DNA of 64,000 bases from Azospirillum endophyticum. Its GTDB lineage: Bacteria; Pseudomonadota; Alphaproteobacteria; Azospirillales; Azospirillaceae. The position numbers were made by a program, and so were the translations under genes. The stretch covers positions 71,801 to 135,800 of the forward strand of contig NZ_JAENHM010000077.1 of the NCBI RefSeq assembly GCF_016595245.1, written 5' to 3'. The notes under the pieces are model-generated. The model was given only the letters and a program-made list of their open reading frames with translations, was not told the origin of the DNA and did not search any database. Positions 49,922-58,515 of the stretch are shown here, in pieces. The stretch's first letter is position 1; every line of letters starts with the position of its first letter.

Positions 49922-51205
49922 CTATTGCGGATAGAGGCGGATGTCGATCCGCCGGTTGGCGTCGCGGCCGGCGGGCGTGTCGTTCAGCGCCACCGGTTCC
50001 TGGTCGCCACGGCCCTCGGCCGACAGGCGGGCGGGCGGGAGGCTGTGCTCCAGCAGCTTGCGCACCGCGTCGGCACGGGCGTCGGTCAAGAGCTGGGCGG
50101 TGGACAGGCGGCCGCCCGGCGGGGTCTGGTCGTCGGTGTGGGCGACCACCAGGACGCCGCCCTGCTCCGCCGCCAGGGTCTGGCCCACCCGCTCGACGAT
50201 GGCGCGGTGGCGGGCCTTCACGGCGTCGCCGCCGGTGGCGAACATGGCGGCGGCCGGGATGCGGATCACCAGGGCGCCGTCCTCCCCCGCCAGCACCTCG
50301 ACGGCGCCGGTGCGGATCTCCGGGGCGAGCTGGCCGGTGATGCGGGCGATCAGGGCCGGGCCGGCGGTGGGCGGCGGCGGCGGGACCAGCCGGGCGATCT
50401 CGATGGGGCGGTCGGGCAGCAAGGCGCCGATGCGGGCGACCACCGGCTCCGCCTGCCGGTCGAGGCTGCCGGCGAGATGGACATAGAGGCCGGACAGCCC
50501 CAGCGCCACCGCCGCCCAGAGGACCCATACCGGCACCATACCGCCCAATCTTCCGCCCAATCCGCTGCCGGGCGGCCGGAACGGCTCCGCCACCCCGGCC
50601 CAGGCCGGCGACAGCTCCGCCGCAAGGTCGCCGCGGGCGCGGCGCAGGATGCGGTACAGCTCGTCGCGCAGACGGGCAAGGTCGTGGGCGCCGCCGGGCC
50701 TGTCGCGGAAGCGGCCCTCGAAGCCGAGCGACAGGCAGGCGTAGAACAGCTCCAGCGCGGGACGGTGGCGGCGCGGGTCGCCCAGCATGCCGTCGAGCAG
50801 GTCGAAGAAGCGCACGCCGGCGCCGGGTTCCGCCACCGCCGCCCCGCCATGGCCGGCGGCGCGGGCGACATCGTCCAGCGTGGCGGCCAGCGCGATGCGG
50901 GCGGCGCGGATGGCGTCGGCGTCGAGGCCGGACGCGGCGGCGACGCGGTCGAAGCGCTCCAGCGCCGAGGCGGCGGCGGCGCGGGGCGGGTCGGTCAGGC
51001 TGCGGTCGCGCAGCGAGGAGGCGAGCGCCAGCACCGGGGCGGCGGCGCTGAGCAGCGGGTTGAGGGGAGACCGGCTCGGGGCGTCTTGCGGACGGAGGGA
51101 CGGGCCGGTGGCGTCAGGAGCGTCGTCGCGGACGACCGGGGAGATGGCCGCGGTGACGGCCTCCGCCAGCAGCTCCGTTCCGTCCAGTCGCTCGTCCGCC
51201 TGCAT
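49922..51205 (-). CDS. tssL: Type VI secretion protein TssL with OmpA-like domain
   Basis: A 427-aa DotU/TssL protein. A Pro-rich leader of about 80 residues is followed by the cytoplasmic DotU domain (RFFDLLDGMLGDPRRHRPAL, YACLSLGFEGRFRDRPGG). One C-terminal membrane helix follows (VPVWVLWAAVALGLSGLYVH). The periplasmic end is an OmpA-like peptidoglycan-binding domain: FATGGDAVKARHRAIVERVG, VVAHTDDQTPPGG, SAEGRGDQEPVA and the final NRRIDIRLYPQ. This is the 'evolved' TssL type that anchors the membrane complex to the cell wall. AAGG lies ten bases before ATG 51205. It heads tssL-tssM-tagF. Confidence 0.9.
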   Translation of the reverse strand: MQADERLDGTELLAEAVTAAISPVVRDDAPDATGPSLRPQDAPSRSPLNPLLSAAAPVLALASSLRDRSLTDPPRAAAASALERFDRVAAASGLDADAIRAARIALAATLDDVARAAGHGGAAVAEPGAGVRFFDLLDGMLGDPRRHRPALELFYACLSLGFEGRFRDRPGGAHDLARLRDELYRILRRARGDLAAELSPAWAGVAEPFRPPGSGLGGRLGGMVPVWVLWAAVALGLSGLYVHLAGSLDRQAEPVVARIGALLPDRPIEIARLVPPPPPTAGPALIARITGQLAPEIRTGAVEVLAGEDGALVIRIPAAAMFATGGDAVKARHRAIVERVGQTLAAEQGGVLVVAHTDDQTPPGGRLSTAQLLTDARADAVRKLLEHSLPPARLSAEGRGDQEPVALNDTPAGRDANRRIDIRLYPQ

Positions 51206-51282
51206 GTGCCGTCCACCTTGGGGAAAACCGGGGGGAGGTATAGCAGGGTCGGGGCGGCGGGGGGAACTTGAAGCCCTCCCCC

Positions 51283-53739
51283 CTACCGCGCCCCGCTGTG
51301 GCTGTAGTCGTACTGCACCCGCGGCGCCGTGGCGGGGGTGCCGGCGATCTTCTCGATCAGCGAGCCGATGCCGCCGCCCGAAAGGCCGCCGGGCCGCGCG
51401 TCGGCCGATGCCACCGGCACGCCGTTCGGCGGAACGGCGCCCGCCATCACGCTTCCGGGCGGCGCGGTCCAGGCCGGGGCGCCGTCCAGGCCGGGGAGCG
51501 GGCGGGCGGGCTTGCCGGCATGGGCGTCGAGCATGAACTCGCGCCACAGCTTGGCCGGCAGGGTGCCGCCGGTGACCTTCTTCATCGCCTCGTTGTTGTC
51601 GTTGCCGAGCCAGACCCCGGCGACGAGGTCGGCGGTGAAGCCGACGAACCAGGCGTCGTGATAGTCCTGGGTGGTGCCGGACTTGGCCGCCGCCGGGCGG
51701 TTCAGCTTGGCGCTGCGCCCGGTGCCGTAGTCGAGCACGCCGGTCATCATGCGCGACAGCTGCACGGCATGGGCGGGGTCGACCACCGCCCCGCCGCCGC
51801 CGCCCTGGCGCCGGAACAGCACCGTGCCGTCGCGGCTCTTGATCTCGGTGATGGCGTAGGCCCAAACGGGCACGCCGCGGTTGGCGATGCCGGCATAGGC
51901 GCGCACCAGCTCCAGCGGCGTCACCTCGCTGGTGCCGAGGCCCAGCGACAGGTCGCGGGTCAGCGGCGAGGAGATGCCGAGATTCGACGCGATGCGCCGC
52001 ACCCGGTCGGTGCCGACGCGGTCGATCAGCCGCGCCGTCGCGGTGTTGGAGGAATGGGCCAGCGCCGAGGCCAGCGTGATGCTGCCGCGGTACTTGCCGT
52101 CGTAATTGCCGGGGTTCCAGGTGCCGAGCTGGACGGGAGCGTCGTCGATCAGGCTGTCGGGGGTCCAGCCGGCCTCCAGCGCCGCCAGATAGACGAAGGG
52201 CTTGAAGGCGGATCCCGGCTGGCGCAGCGCCTGGGTGGCGCGGTTGAACTCGCTGCCGTCATAGTCGCGGCCGCCGACCAGCGCGCGCACCGCGCCGTCC
52301 GGGCTCATGGCGACCAGGGCGGCCTGATGGACGTTGGCGGCGGCGCCGGGGCCGGCGAGCAGGGCTTCCAGCCGCTGTTCGGCGGCGCGCTGCATCTTCA
52401 GGTCCAGCGTGGTGCGGACGATGACGTCGCCATGGTCGGGGCCGGCGAAGCCCGGCACCAGATCGGTCACCCAGTCGGCGAAATAGCGGCCGTCGCCGCC
52501 GGGCTTGCGCCGGGGCGAGGGCTTGGCGCTGCGTGCCGCCTCGTACTGCGCCTGGGTGAGATAGCCGGCGTCGAGCATCGCCGCCATCACCACCCGCGCC
52601 CGCTCCGCCGATTCGTCGGGGTTGGAGCTGGGGGCGTAACGCGACGGCGCCTTCAGCAGGCCGGCCAGCACCGCCGATTCGCGGACGTCGACCTCGGTCG
52701 CCGGCTTGCCGAAATAGGTGCGGGCGGCGGCGTCCACCCCGAAGGTGCCGGCACCGAGATAAACGCGGTTCAGGTAGGCGGTGAGGATCTGGTCCTTGGT
52801 GAAGCGGCTCTCCAGCCACAGCGCCAGTATCGCCTCCTGGATCTTGCGCTTCAGCGATTTCTCGGGCGTCAGGAACAGGTTCTTGGCGAGCTGCTGGGTG
52901 ATGGTCGAGCCGCCCTGCACCGCCCGGCCGGAGCGCCAGTTGACGTAGACGGCGCGGGCCAGACCCAGCGGGTCGATGCCGAAATGGCCGTAGAAGCGGC
53001 GGTCCTCGATCGCCAGCACCGCCCCGACCAGATGCGGCGGCAGGTCCGCGACGCTGAGCGTGGTGCCGTGCAGGTCGCCGAAGCGGGCGAACTCGCTGCC
53101 GTCGGCGGCCAGCACGGTGATCGAGGCGCGGCGTTCGAACTGCGCCACCTTGGAGATGTCCGGCAGGTCGAGCGCGAACCAGGCCAGCACCGCGCCGAGC
53201 CCGATGCCGCACCAGATGGCGGCGACGAGGCCCCACTGCACCAGCCGCCGGACCCAGCCGCCGCCCTTGCGGGGCGGCTGCGGCGCCCGGCCGGGACGGC
53301 CGGCGGTCAGGGCCGCGGCCGAGGTCTTGGACAGCTGCGGCTGGGAAGCGCCGGACCGGCGCGCCGACGGCTTGGACGAAGCGAGCTTGGGCGCTTTGAG
53401 CTTGGGCAAGGAGATCCTTGGCAACGTGAACGATGGCAGCGTGAACGGCGGCAGCGCGAAAGCAGGCAGCCCGCGGCGCGGACGGCGGGGCTGCTTGTAG
53501 GGGGTCGGGGGCGGAGCTGCCGAGGGGGGCGGCTGCCGGCGGCGTGGCTTGCCCCGGCCGAGGGTCGCCAGCCGGTCGCGGGCGAGGCCGAACGCCTTGG
53601 CGGCCAGCGCGCGGGCGACATCGCCCGCCGTCAGCCGGTCGAGCGGCGACGGATCGTCGCGGGTGCGGAGCGGGCGGGGGCCGGCATAGAGCTGGCCCGC
53701 GCGTTGATCCGTCTGGTGGTCCGGTCGGTCGGCGGTCAC
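51283..53739 (-). CDS. Class A penicillin-binding protein (PBP1A-type)
   Basis: An 818-aa bifunctional peptidoglycan synthase. A basic, Pro-rich cytoplasmic leader of about 165 residues holds several near-repeats of the type LPxFTLP. One membrane helix follows (LVAAIWCGIGLGAVLAWFAL). The GT51 transglycosylase domain has the catalytic Glu in AIEDRRFYGHFGIDP (about E245), GGSTITQQLAKNLFL and LNRVYLGAGTFG. The transpeptidase domain has the nucleophile S510 in GSAFKPF, HSSNTATA and the KSGTTQDYHDAWF box (K686). The start is GTG 53739. It lies 77 bases before tssL on the same strand, so co-transcription with the secretion genes is possible. Confidence 0.92.
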   Translation of the reverse strand: MTADRPDHQTDQRAGQLYAGPRPLRTRDDPSPLDRLTAGDVARALAAKAFGLARDRLATLGRGKPRRRQPPPSAAPPPTPYKQPRRPRRGLPAFALPPFTLPSFTLPRISLPKLKAPKLASSKPSARRSGASQPQLSKTSAAALTAGRPGRAPQPPRKGGGWVRRLVQWGLVAAIWCGIGLGAVLAWFALDLPDISKVAQFERRASITVLAADGSEFARFGDLHGTTLSVADLPPHLVGAVLAIEDRRFYGHFGIDPLGLARAVYVNWRSGRAVQGGSTITQQLAKNLFLTPEKSLKRKIQEAILALWLESRFTKDQILTAYLNRVYLGAGTFGVDAAARTYFGKPATEVDVRESAVLAGLLKAPSRYAPSSNPDESAERARVVMAAMLDAGYLTQAQYEAARSAKPSPRRKPGGDGRYFADWVTDLVPGFAGPDHGDVIVRTTLDLKMQRAAEQRLEALLAGPGAAANVHQAALVAMSPDGAVRALVGGRDYDGSEFNRATQALRQPGSAFKPFVYLAALEAGWTPDSLIDDAPVQLGTWNPGNYDGKYRGSITLASALAHSSNTATARLIDRVGTDRVRRIASNLGISSPLTRDLSLGLGTSEVTPLELVRAYAGIANRGVPVWAYAITEIKSRDGTVLFRRQGGGGGAVVDPAHAVQLSRMMTGVLDYGTGRSAKLNRPAAAKSGTTQDYHDAWFVGFTADLVAGVWLGNDNNEAMKKVTGGTLPAKLWREFMLDAHAGKPARPLPGLDGAPAWTAPPGSVMAGAVPPNGVPVASADARPGGLSGGGIGSLIEKIAGTPATAPRVQYDYSHSGAR

Positions 53740-53943
53740 GGCGCGCTCTCTGGCCCTGTCAGGTCGATGTGAGGTGCGGGAAACGTTCCCGCTTCGATCC
53801 TCATACGCTCACAGCCGCTTGGCCGGAAGGCCGGCGGCGGACCGACGATTATTTGTCTCCCGACCGTGGCGAAAGGATGACTCTATCCGCAATTGCGGGG
53901 TGGGCGGGTTTCCGCGACGCCCCGCCTGCCCTGCCCGGCCGGA

Positions 53944-54960
53944 TCACTCGCGGTTGCGGTACTCGACCGGCACCCAGCGATAGGCGTCGCCGTCGCGCCG
54001 CAGGCGGCCGAGGCCGGGGAAGCCGAGATGGGCGGCGGCGGTCAGCTGGCCGCTGCCGGCCTCCTGGGCGAAGCACTTCAGGCGCTGGGCGCGGGCGGCG
54101 TCCTGGTCGATGTCGAAGGCGACGGTGGCGTCCGGATGCGGGAACTGCACCGGACCGACATGGATGATGTCGCCCCAGAACTCGATGGTCTCGCCGCGAC
54201 TCGCCACCCGGTAGAAGGCGTGGCCGGGGGTGTGGCCGGGGGTGGGGATCGCGGTGACGCCCGGCAGGATTTCCGACTGGTCGCTGAAGGGCTTCACCTT
54301 GCCGGCCTTGAGGTAAGGGCCGACGGTGGCGACCGCCTCGTCATAAAGGCGGGGCTGCAATCCCCTGGCGAGGTTGGCGTGGTCGAGGAAGTAGTCGACG
54401 TCGGCCTGGCCGACATGGACCGTGGCGTTCGGGAAGGCCATCCGTCCATCCAGCGTCAGCCCGCCGGAGTGATCGGTGTGGATGTGGGTGAGGAGGATGT
54501 CGGTCACCTGGTCGGGGCGGTATCCGGCCGCGGCGAGGCTGGCCGGAAGCTTGCCGCCATAGGGTCCGAACAGCCGGCCGGCGCCGGTATCGACCAGCAG
54601 CAGGCGCGGGCCCGCGTCGATCAGGAAGGCGTTGATCGAGGTTTCCAGCGGATCGCGCTCGAACCGCTCGGCCAGCAGCGCATCGATGCGCTCCGGCGGC
54701 AGCCCCTTGACCAGCGGCTTGACGTCGAGCGGCAGGGTGCCGTCGCTGAGCGCCGTGACGCGGAAATCGCCGACGGCGAAGCGGTAGACTCCGGCGGCGG
54801 AGGGTTGGGCCGCTTGGGGTTGGACGGCCTGGGGTTGGGCGGCCTGGGGTTGGGCGGCCGATTGGGCGGCAGGGCGATCGGCAGCCTTGTCGGCGGCATG
54901 TCCGGCCGGGATGGCCGCGAACAGCAGGCCGGCGGCCAGCACAAGCATCTGGGACTTCAT
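53944..54960 (-). CDS. Exported MBL-fold metallo-hydrolase
   Basis: A 338-aa exported metallo-beta-lactamase-fold hydrolase. A signal peptide (MLVLAAGLLFAAIPAGHAA) is followed by a Gln/Pro/Ala-rich repeat (AAQPQAAQPQAVQPQAAQPS) encoded by tandem 15-base units. The metal sites are THIHTDHSGG, then IPTPGHTPGHAFY, FWGDIIHVGP and a His in AAAHLGFPGLG near the end. It resembles the quorum-quenching-lactonase and alkylsulfatase-like periplasmic group; the substrate is unknown. AAGGACAGGA precedes ATG 54960. The LysR gene is divergent from it with a 149-base gap, and probably regulates it. Confidence 0.88.
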   Translation of the reverse strand: MKSQMLVLAAGLLFAAIPAGHAADKAADRPAAQSAAQPQAAQPQAVQPQAAQPSAAGVYRFAVGDFRVTALSDGTLPLDVKPLVKGLPPERIDALLAERFERDPLETSINAFLIDAGPRLLLVDTGAGRLFGPYGGKLPASLAAAGYRPDQVTDILLTHIHTDHSGGLTLDGRMAFPNATVHVGQADVDYFLDHANLARGLQPRLYDEAVATVGPYLKAGKVKPFSDQSEILPGVTAIPTPGHTPGHAFYRVASRGETIEFWGDIIHVGPVQFPHPDATVAFDIDQDAARAQRLKCFAQEAGSGQLTAAAHLGFPGLGRLRRDGDAYRWVPVEYRNRE

Positions 54961-55109
54961 TTTCCTGTCCTTGGGGTGTTGTTCGGCTCCCGCGGCGGTC
55001 CGGGGCCGGCCGCCGCGCCTGTCCACCACCTAGCACCCGCGGCCGGCCTTGATTACCCGTCGGGCTTGGGCAACATTGTGCCGTTTTCCGATCCAATCGG
55101 CGGGGACGG

Positions 55110-56036
55110 ATGCAGGACCTGAACGACACCATCGCCTTCGTGAGAGTGGTCGAGGAGGGCAGCTTCACGAAGGCCGCCCGGCGGCTGCGGCTCCCCAAGA
55201 CGACGCTGAGCCGCAAGGTGCGCGATCTCGAACGCCGGCTCGGCATCCAGCTTCTGCACCGGACCACCCGCCGCCTCGGCCTGACCGAGGCGGGGACCGT
55301 CTATTTCGAACGCTGCCGCCGCATCGCCGGGGAGCTGGAACAGGCCGAAAGCGCGGTGGCCCAGCTGCGCGACGCGCCGCGCGGCTGGCTGCGGATCACC
55401 ACCCCGCCGTCTTTCGGGATGACGGTCGTCGCGCCGCTCCTGCCCGATTTCCGGGCCCGCTGCCCCGACGTCCGCATCGATCTGGTGCTCAGCCACGAGA
55501 ACCTGGATCTGGTGGCGCGGGACATCGATCTGGCGATCCGGATGGGCACGCTGCAGGACTCCAGCATGGCGGCCCGCAAGCTGGGCGTCCTGCCCCGGCA
55601 TGTCTACGCCGCCCCATCCTATTGTGCCGTCCATGGCGTGCCGGCCCATCCCGACGAGCTGATCCGGCACCTGACGCTGGCGAACATGACCGCCCGGCGC
55701 CCCTCCGGCTATGGCTGGCATCTGTTCCGCACCAGCGGGGACGGCCAGAGAGAGGAGATCGACGTCGTCATCGACCCGGTGATGGCGGCCGACGACCCGG
55801 AGATGCTGGTCCCGACGCTGCTGGCCGGCGGCGGGCTGGTGCTGGCCACCGACTTCGCCATGCGGCCCTACCGGTCGGCCGGACAGGTGGAGCGGGTGCT
55901 CGACGGCTGGAGGGGGTCGGACGTCGACCTGCACGCGGTCTTTCCCGGCGGACGGATCCAGCCGCCGAAGGTGCGGTCCTTCCTGGACTTCCTGGCCGGG
56001 CGGATCGATCTGGCGGACGCGGTCGACCAAGGATGA
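55110..56036 (+). CDS. LysR-family transcriptional regulator
   Basis: A 308-aa LysR-type regulator. The winged HTH is at the N-terminus (TIAFVRVVEEGSFTKAARRL, LPKTTLSRKVRDLERRLGIQ, LHRTTRRLGLTEAG). The effector-binding domain starts near residue 90 (GWLRITTPPSFGMTVVAPLL) and has the two-lobed periplasmic-binding fold. The HTH and the GxLRIxxPxxFG start of the effector domain place it in the CrgA/DsdC-like subgroup. It is divergent from the MBL hydrolase, which is the typical target arrangement. The inducer is unknown. Confidence 0.9.
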   Translation: MQDLNDTIAFVRVVEEGSFTKAARRLRLPKTTLSRKVRDLERRLGIQLLHRTTRRLGLTEAGTVYFERCRRIAGELEQAESAVAQLRDAPRGWLRITTPPSFGMTVVAPLLPDFRARCPDVRIDLVLSHENLDLVARDIDLAIRMGTLQDSSMAARKLGVLPRHVYAAPSYCAVHGVPAHPDELIRHLTLANMTARRPSGYGWHLFRTSGDGQREEIDVVIDPVMAADDPEMLVPTLLAGGGLVLATDFAMRPYRSAGQVERVLDGWRGSDVDLHAVFPGGRIQPPKVRSFLDFLAGRIDLADAVDQG

Positions 56037-56045
56037 GGTTGCGCG

Positions 56046-57533
56046 CTACAGCGGCAGCGTCACCGTGGCGCGCAACCCTCCTTCACTGCGGTTCGCCAGG
56101 GTCACGTCGCCGCCATGGCCGCGGATGATGCTGCGGGCGGTGGACAGGCCGAGACCGACTCCGCCGGTGTCGCGTGAGCGCGAGCGCTCCAGCCGGTAGA
56201 AGGGGGCGAAGACCTTCTCGAACTCCGCCTCCGGGATGCCGGGGCCGTCGTCGTCGATGTGGATCAGGGCGTTGCGATGCTGGCTGGTACCGTCGGCGCC
56301 GGTCTCCAGCCGGACGGTGAAGCCGCCGCCATACTTGATGGCGTTGTCCATCAGGTTGGCCAGCGCCCGGCGCAGCGCCACCGGGCGGCCTTCCGCCACC
56401 GCGTGGGCGGGGCCGTCATAGAGGGCGCGGTGGCCGGAATCGACGCGGTCGTCGCACAGGCTCTGCAGCAGGTCGGCGAGGTCGAAACGGCCGCGCGGCT
56501 CGCGCTGGGCGTCGTCGCGGGCGAAGGCCAGCGTGGCGGAGATCATCGCCTCCATCTCGTCGAGGTCGGCCAGCATCCGGCGCTGCATCTCCGGGTCGTC
56601 GACCAGCTCGGCGCGCAGGCGCAGGCGGGTGATCGGCGTGCGCAGGTCGTGGCCGATCGCCGCCAACATCTGGGTGCGGTCGGCGACGAAGCGGGCGAGC
56701 CGCGCCTGCATCCGGTTGAAGGCGCGGGTGGCGGCGCGCAGCTCCAGCGGCCCTTCCTCCGGCAGGGGTTCGGCCTGCCCGTCGACGCTGAGCCGCTCGG
56801 CGGCGGCGGCGAAGCCGGCCAGCGGCGCCGTCACCCGGCGGGCGGCCAGCAGCGAGACCAGCAGGATCACCGCGACGATGGCGGCCATCCACAGGATGAA
56901 GCGCACGACGCCGAAGGGGCCGGGCAGCGGGTCGCCGCCGGTGAAGCTGAGCCAGGACCCGTCGCCGAGCCGAACCGACAGCCGGACATGCGGCCCCCAG
57001 CGCCGCGGCTCGTCGCCGGCCATGAAGGGAGCACGCGGGCGGTCGTCGTCATGCGGCGGACGCTGCACCTCGACCAGGATGTTGCGCTCGGCGGTGTCGA
57101 GCTGCTCGCCCAGCCGGCGCTTCAGCCCTTCGAACCGGCCGCTGGTGATGGCGTTGGGAGCCAGCGGCGGCGGCCGGTCGGGGGCCCATTCGACGCGCAG
57201 CACCGGGTCGTCGATGGCGCGCACCAGCCGCTCGCGGCCCGGCGGCGGCGTGCTTTCCACCAGCTGGACGATGGCGGTGATGCGCTGGATCAGCACGTTG
57301 GGGCCGTGGATCGGCGGCCCCTCGCTGCGGTCGGTCAGATAGACCAGCGCGCTGATCGCCTGGGTCAGCAGCAGGGCCAGCACCACCGTCAGCGCGATGC
57401 GGGAGGCGAGGCTGTCGGGAAAGCGCAGGCGCAGGCGGCGCAGCGCGCGGCGGCGGCGCGCCTCCTTCAGCCGGGCCGGATGGGTCGCCGTCTCCTGCGC
57501 GGTGCCCGCCGTCCCTTCCGGCCCGGCGGTCAC
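56046..57533 (-). CDS. EnvZ-type sensor histidine kinase
   Basis: A 495-aa membrane histidine kinase. A first helix (LASRIALTVVLALLLTQAIS), a periplasmic sensor of about 145 residues with much Pro and Arg, and a second helix (VVRFILWMAAIVAVILLVSL) are followed by HAMP. The phospho-acceptor is H295 in MLAAIGHDLRTPITRLRLRA. The ATPase has NLMDNAIKYGG, DDDGPGIP and GGVGLGLSTARSII. The start is GTG 57533, which overlaps the regulator stop by four bases (GTGA); the longer upstream frame runs antisense-like through the regulator gene. It should phosphorylate the 57530 regulator. Confidence 0.92.
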   Translation of the reverse strand: MTAGPEGTAGTAQETATHPARLKEARRRRALRRLRLRFPDSLASRIALTVVLALLLTQAISALVYLTDRSEGPPIHGPNVLIQRITAIVQLVESTPPPGRERLVRAIDDPVLRVEWAPDRPPPLAPNAITSGRFEGLKRRLGEQLDTAERNILVEVQRPPHDDDRPRAPFMAGDEPRRWGPHVRLSVRLGDGSWLSFTGGDPLPGPFGVVRFILWMAAIVAVILLVSLLAARRVTAPLAGFAAAAERLSVDGQAEPLPEEGPLELRAATRAFNRMQARLARFVADRTQMLAAIGHDLRTPITRLRLRAELVDDPEMQRRMLADLDEMEAMISATLAFARDDAQREPRGRFDLADLLQSLCDDRVDSGHRALYDGPAHAVAEGRPVALRRALANLMDNAIKYGGGFTVRLETGADGTSQHRNALIHIDDDGPGIPEAEFEKVFAPFYRLERSRSRDTGGVGLGLSTARSIIRGHGGDVTLANRSEGGLRATVTLPL

Positions 57534-58273
57534 GATGCCGGCCCGCCGGTGACGACCGACGCGGTGAAGAGATAGCCGCCGCCGCGCACCGTCTTGATCA
57601 GCGTCGGGTCGGCCGGGTCGGGCTCGATCTTGCGGCGCAGCCGGCTGACCTGCACGTCGATGGAGCGGTCGAAGGGAACCGCCGAGCGGCCGCGCGCCAG
57701 ATCGAGAAGCTGGTCGCGGGTCAGCACCCGCTGCGGATGCTCGGCGAAGGCGACCAGCAGGTCGTATTCGCCGGCCGAGAGTTGGACCAGCACGCCGTCG
57801 GCCGAGCGCAGCTCGCGCCGGGTAAGGTCGAGCGACCAGCCTTCGAAGCGCAGCACGGTGCCGGCCGCGGCGGGGGCGCCGGCCACCGGCGGGGCGGCGA
57901 CGCGGCGCAGCACCGCCTTGATGCGGGCCAGCAGCTCGCGCGGGCTGAACGGCTTCGCCAGATAATCGTCGGCGCCCATCTCCAGCCCGACGATGCGGTC
58001 GGTCTCCTCCCCCATGGCGGTCAGCATGATGACGGGGGTCTGCGCCGTCGGCGGCGCGGCGCGCAGCCGGCGGCAGAGCGACAGCCCGTCCTCCCCCGGC
58101 AGCATCAGGTCGAGGACGATCAGGTCGACGCGGGCGCCGTCGAGCGTGCGCATCATCTCCGCCCCGTCCTTGACCCCGGTGACCCGGAAGCCGTGCTTGG
58201 TCAGGAACTGGGCGACGAGGGAGCGGATTTCGCGGTCGTCGTCGACGACGAGGAGGTGGGGCGTGCGGTCCAT
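57530..58273 (-). CDS. OmpR-family response regulator
   Basis: A 247-aa response regulator. The receiver has DDD at 11-13, phospho-acceptor D55 in LIVLDLMLPGEDG and K107 in YLAKPFSPRELL. The winged-helix domain (about 140-240) has LSAGEYDLLVAFAEHPQRVL and SIDVQVSRLRRKIEPDP, then VRGGGYLFTA. It is coupled to the sensor kinase by a GTGA overlap and divergent from the Spy/CpxP-like gene, whose promoter region has GTTAC repeats spaced as OmpR-family sites. A role in envelope stress control is inferred from this context. Confidence 0.93.
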   Translation of the reverse strand: MDRTPHLLVVDDDREIRSLVAQFLTKHGFRVTGVKDGAEMMRTLDGARVDLIVLDLMLPGEDGLSLCRRLRAAPPTAQTPVIMLTAMGEETDRIVGLEMGADDYLAKPFSPRELLARIKAVLRRVAAPPVAGAPAAAGTVLRFEGWSLDLTRRELRSADGVLVQLSAGEYDLLVAFAEHPQRVLTRDQLLDLARGRSAVPFDRSIDVQVSRLRRKIEPDPADPTLIKTVRGGGYLFTASVVTGGPAS

Positions 58274-58318
58274 GGCCCCATGATCGGGCGGGGCGCGCCG
58301 GGCGTGAAGGGGAAATGT

Positions 58319-58361
58319 GTAACGCCGGGTTACGGGGGGCCGGGCGGTTACACTCTGTTAC
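58319..58361. promoter_or_regulatory. GTTAC repeats, candidate response-regulator binding sites
   Basis: An inverted pair GTAAC-GCCGG-GTTAC (58319-58333) is followed by a direct pair GTTAC-ACTCT-GTTAC (58347-58361) with a ten-base period. This is the spacing expected for dimers of OmpR-type regulators. They lie between the divergent regulator and Spy-like genes, 46 bases before the former and about 155 before the latter. Binding is inference. Confidence 0.5.
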
Positions 58362-58515
58362 CAAATGACCGGTTTGCGGACATTCCTCCGCAACGTTCGG
58401 CGCCCATCGTCTGGTCATCGGGACAGCGGCGGCGATCCAGCCGGCAACGTCCCAACGGAATAAGCCCCCTCCATCCGGGGTTTAGACAGCACCAACACAC
58501 CGAGGAGTCGACACC

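Noticed and set aside
51268..53772. An 834-codon plus-strand frame antisense to the PBP gene
   Set aside because: All catalytic motifs of the PBP lie on the minus strand; this frame has none.
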